Shown here one piece after another: positions 1 through 5,003 of a stretch of 5,003 nt of DNA (its first letter is position 1; every line of letters starts with the position of its first letter). The stretch is from an uncultured Gammaproteobacteria bacterium. Its GTDB lineage: Bacteria > Pseudomonadota > Gammaproteobacteria > Pseudomonadales > DT-91. Position numbers and translations under genes: made by a program. The stretch covers positions 1,358-6,360 of the forward strand of contig CAKMZU010000213.1 of NCBI GenBank assembly GCA_929200485.1, in the 5' to 3' direction. Below the pieces are notes generated by a model, which did not search any database, had not been told where the DNA came from, and saw only the letters and a list, made by a program, of their open reading frames with translations.

Positions 1-1
1 C

Positions 2-1024
2 TACCAGGTTGAAGGCCTGTTCATGAAAAACTGGGACGAAGATGATGGCACCGAATACTGCACGGCAAAAGAAGATTTAGCCGATGCACAGTCAATCGCA
101 GACAAACTCGGCATTAAAATTCATCAGGCAAATTTTGCGGCTGAATACTGGGATAATGTTTTTGAACATTTTTTAGCCGAGTACAAAGCCGGTCGCACCC
201 CAAACCCTGATATTCTTTGCAATAAAGAAATTAAATTTAAAGCCTTTTTAGATTACGCCCTGCATCTTGGCGCGGATTACATTGCAACAGGTCATTATGT
301 GCGAAAGCGAGACATCTCAGATAGCGAAGCTGCATTATACAAAGGCCTGGATGGCAACAAAGATCAAAGCTATTTTCTGCATGCCGTTGCCGGCTCTGAA
401 TTTGCCAAAACGCTGTTTCCTGTCGGAGAATTTGAAAAGCCTGAAGTACGGGCCATTGCTGAAAAGCACGGCTTAGTTACCGCTAACAAAAAAGATAGCA
501 CAGGCATTTGTTTTATAGGCGAACGGCGATTCAAAGACTTTTTAAATACCTATATTCCCGCTCAACCCGGCGACATCATCACCGACAAAGGGGAACACAT
601 TGGCCAACATCAAGGGCTTATGTTTTATACATTAGGTCAACGGCAAGGCATCGGCATTGGCGGAGTAAAGAACCATAGTGAGGAACCATGGTTTGTACTT
701 GAAAAAGACCTGGACAGCAATCAGTTAATCGTGGGGCAAGGCAAAGACCACCCCATGCTCTTTACCAACGCCCTATCCCTAACGCATATTGACTGGATTA
801 ATACGCCACCAAAACTGCCAGCAAACTGTTTTGCCAAAACCCGATACCGACAAGCGGATCAGGCCTGTGAATTGCGTTTTGATGGCACATCTTACCATGT
901 AACATTTGATGAGCCTCAGCGAGCAGTGACCCCTGGGCAATCCGTCGTTTTTTACGACGGCGACCAATGTCTTGGCGGAGGTGTCATTGAAAAGCGCTAT
1001 AATTCAGAACACCTAAACACTTAA
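2..1024 (+). CDS. mnmA: tRNA-specific 2-thiouridylase MnmA (5'-truncated by the window edge)
   Basis: MnmA (also called TrmU) is the cytoplasmic ATP-dependent enzyme that thiolates U34 of tRNA-Lys, -Glu and -Gln, taking sulfur from the IscS/Tus relay. The open frame runs back to the left edge: codons from position 2 read YQVEGLF before the first ATG at 23, matching E. coli MnmA from about residue 30. That ATG is therefore internal, and about 29 N-terminal residues, including the SGGVDSS PP-loop, lie outside the window. Both catalytic cysteines are present. The Cys in [11 protein letters not shown] (codon 218-220) and the Cys in STGICFIGE (codon 509-511) correspond without gaps to E. coli Cys102 and Cys199. 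Other family blocks are [37 protein letters not shown] and the C-terminal beta-barrel segment with KTRYRQ and [13 protein letters not shown]. It ends in TAA 9 nt before hflD, consistent with co-transcription. Identification is very secure; only the 5' end is missing. Confidence 0.97.
   Translation, partial: YQVEGLFMKNWDEDDGTEYCTAKEDLADAQSIADKLGIKIHQANFAAEYWDNVFEHFLAEYKAGRTPNPDILCNKEIKFKAFLDYALHLGADYIATGHYVRKRDISDSEAALYKGLDGNKDQSYFLHAVAGSEFAKTLFPVGEFEKPEVRAIAEKHGLVTANKKDSTGICFIGERRFKDFLNTYIPAQPGDIITDKGEHIGQHQGLMFYTLGQRQGIGIGGVKNHSEEPWFVLEKDLDSNQLIVGQGKDHPMLFTNALSLTHIDWINTPPKLPANCFAKTRYRQADQACELRFDGTSYHVTFDEPQRAVTPGQSVVFYDGDQCLGGGVIEKRYNSEHLNT
998..1003 (+). promoter_or_regulatory. Perfect -10 hexamer near the end of mnmA, possible weak internal promoter
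   Basis: TATAAT occurs 31 nt before the hflD ATG, inside the last codons of mnmA. The best -35-like hexamer, TTGGCG at 972-977, is 20 nt away, which is longer than the usual 16-18 nt, and there is no TG extension before the -10. It could give some hflD-purB-roxA transcription independent of mnmA, but an exact hexamer can occur by chance in sequence of this composition. Confidence 0.2.
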
Positions 1025-1033
1025 GGGTCAACC

Positions 1034-1669
1034 ATGTCTGCATCGTCTGTTGCCAATCGAACCATTGCGCTGTCAGGTATGTATCAAGCAGCACAATGCG
1101 TTATCGACTTGGCGACTAAAGGGGAATGTGACCCGTTTTTTTATGAATCTTCCATTAAAAGCCTTTTCGCTTTTGAACCTGAATCGACGCTTGATGTATT
1201 CGGCGGCGATTTAAAAAACATTGAGCTAGGCATCAAAGGCGTTCGCCATTTTTATGATCAAAAAGGCACCCCAAACCATCAGCAAATGATCAAAACCTTA
1301 TTAAGCATGATTGCCTTGCATAAACAAGCCACTAAAGAGCAGGATATGCTAAAGGTCATTCATTCCCGTTTAACACATATCGAATACAAACAAGCCCATT
1401 TTTCTGATGACGATAACGTTATCGCCAACAGTTTATCTGGCCTGTATCAAGATACCCTGAGCCAACTAAAATTCCGCATTATCGTGCAAGGCAATATCCA
1501 GCACTTAAACAATAAAGTGATCAGTGATAAAATCCGCGCCTTGTTATTGGCTGGATTTCGAGCAACTCTCCTCTGGCGTCAAGTGGGCGGCACGCGATGG
1601 CAGTTGGTTTTTAAGCGAAGTGAGATGGAAAAATCCTGTCAAGCTTTGCTGGATCATATCCAACAATAA
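1034..1669 (+). CDS. hflD: High frequency lysogenization protein HflD homologue
   Basis: This 211-residue protein matches HflD (formerly YcfC), which is 213 residues in E. coli. There it is a peripheral inner-membrane protein that binds phage lambda CII and lowers lysogenization; its ordinary cellular role is poorly understood. Diagnostic blocks are STLDVFGGDLKNIELG (residues 51-66) and the strongly conserved C-terminal stretch LLAGFRATLLWRQVGG (171-186), followed by RWQLVFKR. The protein is predicted mostly alpha-helical. I see no signal peptide and no clear transmembrane segment, which fits peripheral membrane attachment. The ATG start is supported by an AAGGG Shine-Dalgarno at 1023-1027 that overlaps the mnmA stop codon and lies 6 nt upstream. 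The mnmA-hflD-purB order is the same as in E. coli. Family assignment is firm. Whether this homologue has any role with phage in its own host is unknown. Confidence 0.95.
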   Translation: MSASSVANRTIALSGMYQAAQCVIDLATKGECDPFFYESSIKSLFAFEPESTLDVFGGDLKNIELGIKGVRHFYDQKGTPNHQQMIKTLLSMIALHKQATKEQDMLKVIHSRLTHIEYKQAHFSDDDNVIANSLSGLYQDTLSQLKFRIIVQGNIQHLNNKVISDKIRALLLAGFRATLLWRQVGGTRWQLVFKRSEMEKSCQALLDHIQQ

Positions 1670-1691
1670 TCATTTCTATTTAATACGTTAA

Positions 1692-4188
<2,497 letters not shown>

Positions 4189-4203
4189 CCACTCTTCGAT
4201 CAA

Positions 4204-4226
4204 TATCCTTCAGCAAACTCAGGATA
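4204..4226 (+). repeat. Left copy of the palindromic repeat (degenerate)
   Basis: This copy begins 15 nt after the roxA stop codon. It has arms TATCCT (4204-4209) and AGGATA (4221-4226) around an 11-nt loop. It differs from the right copy by three loop bases and by two stem positions where both partners have changed, so pairing is kept. It is the more diverged of the two from the common CCTTCGACAAGCTCAGG form. It could form the first hairpin in the roxA 3' untranslated region; no T-run follows it. Confidence 0.6.
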
Positions 4227-4259
4227 AACCGGAGAGTATATAATCCGCTTAGAATGACT

Positions 4260-4283
4260 GGTGAGCGTATAAATCCGCTCACC
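4260..4283. other. Perfect 8-bp hairpin, possible 3' end structure
   Basis: GGTGAGCG (4260-4267) pairs perfectly with CGCTCACC (4276-4283) around an 8-nt AT-rich loop, TATAAATC. The stem is GC-rich and stable, and symmetric for both convergent genes. No T-tract follows it on either strand, so it is not a classical intrinsic terminator. It could still slow polymerase or block 3' exonucleases. It probably belongs to the repeat element, since the sequence GTGAGCGG directly follows the repeat core on the - strand. Confidence 0.55.
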
Positions 4284-4302
4284 CTGAGCTTGTCGAAGGG
4301 TG
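4280..4302 (-). repeat. Right copy of the palindromic repeat (consensus-like)
   Basis: On the - strand this reads CACCCT, an 11-nt loop, then AGGGTG, and contains the exact CCTTCGACAAGCTCAGG core that I recall as widespread in proteobacterial intergenic regions. It lies 46 nt beyond the elbB stop codon, so it would sit in the elbB 3' untranslated region as well as that of roxA. Its left edge overlaps the 8-bp hairpin at 4260-4283, so the two structures are alternatives. Confidence 0.65.
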
Positions 4303-4348
4303 TGTTTCAACTGACAGACTCACATGGCGTTATATCGTGTTGAAGGCA

Positions 4349-5003
4349 CTAGCACAATTTAATCAGCTTTTCACAGCCTTTATAGATACCTTTATACATC
4401 TGAGCTAACGAACCTTCCATCATATAACAAGGCGTGGTGATGATTTTATGATCGTTATCAACACAAATATCATCAATAGCACAGTTTTTAGTTTTGAGCC
4501 CCAGGCTTTCAACACCTGCATTAAAACTTTCAATATCATAATTGGCGGGCAATTTTGTACTACCCAAACTAATAGTCACCGACTCGTCTTCAAGAGATTT
4601 TGCCAAAACAACAGGGGCAACACAGAGTGCTAAAATAGGTTTTTTGGCTTCATGAAATGCCTTAACACAGCATTTAACCTCTTCATTTATTTCACTTTCA
4701 GGGCCGTCGAACGCCCATGTTGTAAGATTTTTTGCCGCACCAAAACCGCCAATTAGCACCAATGCATGAAAGGGGTGAATATTGAAATCTGCCAAAGGTG
4801 TTACTTTACCCCGCGCAATCCGCGCAGATTCCGCTAACACACTTCGTGAGTCAGATTCCTCTTCACCCGTAAGATGATTAACGACATGGTGTTGCTTAAT
4901 ATCAGGCGCATAGCATTCGACATCAACACCTAATTGACTCATGGCTAAAAAAACTGACACAGATTCGTGTATTTCAGAACCATCATACACACCACAACCC
5001 GAG
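4349..5003 (-). CDS. elbB: ElbB-type DJ-1/PfpI-superfamily protein (isoprenoid/glyoxalase-associated), 5'-truncated by the window edge
   Basis: The product matches ElbB (enhancing lycopene biosynthesis protein 2, 217 residues in E. coli), a cytoplasmic class I glutamine-amidotransferase-like protein related to human ES1/GATD3. E. coli ElbB has been reported to have weak glyoxalase activity; its physiological role is unsettled. Visible blocks are SGCGVYDGSEIHE at the right edge, CYAPD, NHLTGEE, SARIARGKVTPL, the LIGGFGAAKNL oxyanion region, and ALCVAPVVLAKS, whose Cys (codon 4624-4622) is the nucleophile-elbow cysteine equivalent to that in E. coli GFMCIAPAML. VDNDHKIITTPCYM follows. The frame continues past the GTG at 4990 to the edge, reading SGCG, so that GTG is an internal valine and roughly eight N-terminal residues are missing. 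The protein is cysteine-rich, with ten Cys including a CC pair, against about four in E. coli ElbB as I recall it. It is convergent with roxA and has its own promoter outside the window. Confidence 0.92.
   Translation of the reverse strand, partial: SGCGVYDGSEIHESVSVFLAMSQLGVDVECYAPDIKQHHVVNHLTGEEESDSRSVLAESARIARGKVTPLADFNIHPFHALVLIGGFGAAKNLTTWAFDGPESEINEEVKCCVKAFHEAKKPILALCVAPVVLAKSLEDESVTISLGSTKLPANYDIESFNAGVESLGLKTKNCAIDDICVDNDHKIITTPCYMMEGSLAQMYKGIYKGCEKLIKLC

Larger units (their letters stand above)
4204..4302. repeat. Inverted doublet of short palindromic REP-like repeats in the roxA/elbB convergent spacer
   Basis: Two copies of a 17-nt core lie in opposite orientation: CCTTCAGCAAACTCAGG at 4207-4223, and CCTGAGCTTGTCGAAGG at 4283-4299, which reads CCTTCGACAAGCTCAGG on the - strand. 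They match at 14 of 17 positions, so a transcript of either strand could fold into one long stem with a roughly 59-nt interior. Each copy is also a small palindrome by itself, with 6-bp arms: TATCCT/AGGATA in the left copy and CACCCT/AGGGTG in the right copy. From memory, the right-hand core is a very common dispersed intergenic repeat in proteobacterial genomes. The arrangement resembles a BIME, a pair of inverted REP units of the kind mobilised by RAYT transposases. Placement between convergent genes suggests a role in transcription ending or mRNA 3'-end protection, but this is inference. Confidence 0.75.

Noticed and set aside
779..967. 62-codon - strand open frame inside mnmA
   Set aside because: It is antisense to the conserved C-terminal domain of MnmA, with no start signals or recognisable protein.
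1646..1682. TTGCTG / TATTTA as a purB promoter in the hflD-purB gap
   Set aside because: The spacing is about 25 nt and the -10 match is poor.
4239..4244. TATAAT in the intergenic repeat as a promoter
   Set aside because: There is no acceptable -35 at the right distance and no + strand gene downstream for it to serve; it is explained by the AT-rich centre of the repeat unit.
4189..4348. Classical intrinsic terminator between roxA and elbB
   Set aside because: Hairpins are present, but none is followed by a T-run on either strand, so I annotate structure only.
4448..4633. 61-codon + strand open frame opposite elbB
   Set aside because: It is antisense to a well-conserved coding region and resembles no family I know; it is a shadow of elbB.

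Overview
The window looks like a core-genome segment of a gammaproteobacterium, probably a marine or environmental lineage outside the Enterobacteriaceae. The reasons are the gene order mnmA-hflD-purB-roxA on the + strand, the presence of hflD (largely a gammaproteobacterial gene), proteins that align nearly without gaps to the E. coli homologues recalled from memory, and a moderately AT-rich, uniform base composition. I cannot name the genus.

Layout. Positions 2-1024 hold mnmA (tRNA 2-thiouridylase), cut at its 5' end by the window edge. hflD (1034-1669) follows after 9 nt. purB (adenylosuccinate lyase, 1704-3083) follows after a further 34 nt. roxA/ycfD (ribosomal protein arginine hydroxylase, best start 3076, end 4188) overlaps the end of purB by 8 nt. 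These four genes are tightly packed on one strand and probably form one transcription unit whose start lies upstream of the window. A 160-nt spacer (4189-4348) separates roxA from the convergent elbB gene (- strand, 4349 to beyond the right edge). This spacer contains an inverted pair of short palindromic repeats with the core CCTTCGACAAGCTCAGG, resembling a REP/BIME-type element, and an additional perfect 8-bp hairpin.

Functionally, the operon mixes tRNA wobble-base modification (MnmA), ribosome modification (RoxA), purine synthesis (PurB) and a small membrane-associated protein known for an effect on phage lambda lysogeny (HflD). ElbB is a DJ-1/PfpI-superfamily protein and is transcribed independently. 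Every gene is a recognised family member with intact diagnostic residues. I found no mobile element, CRISPR array, RNA gene or undescribed multi-gene system. The most interesting non-coding signal is the intergenic repeat doublet, in which the two copies differ by paired changes that keep the hairpin stems.
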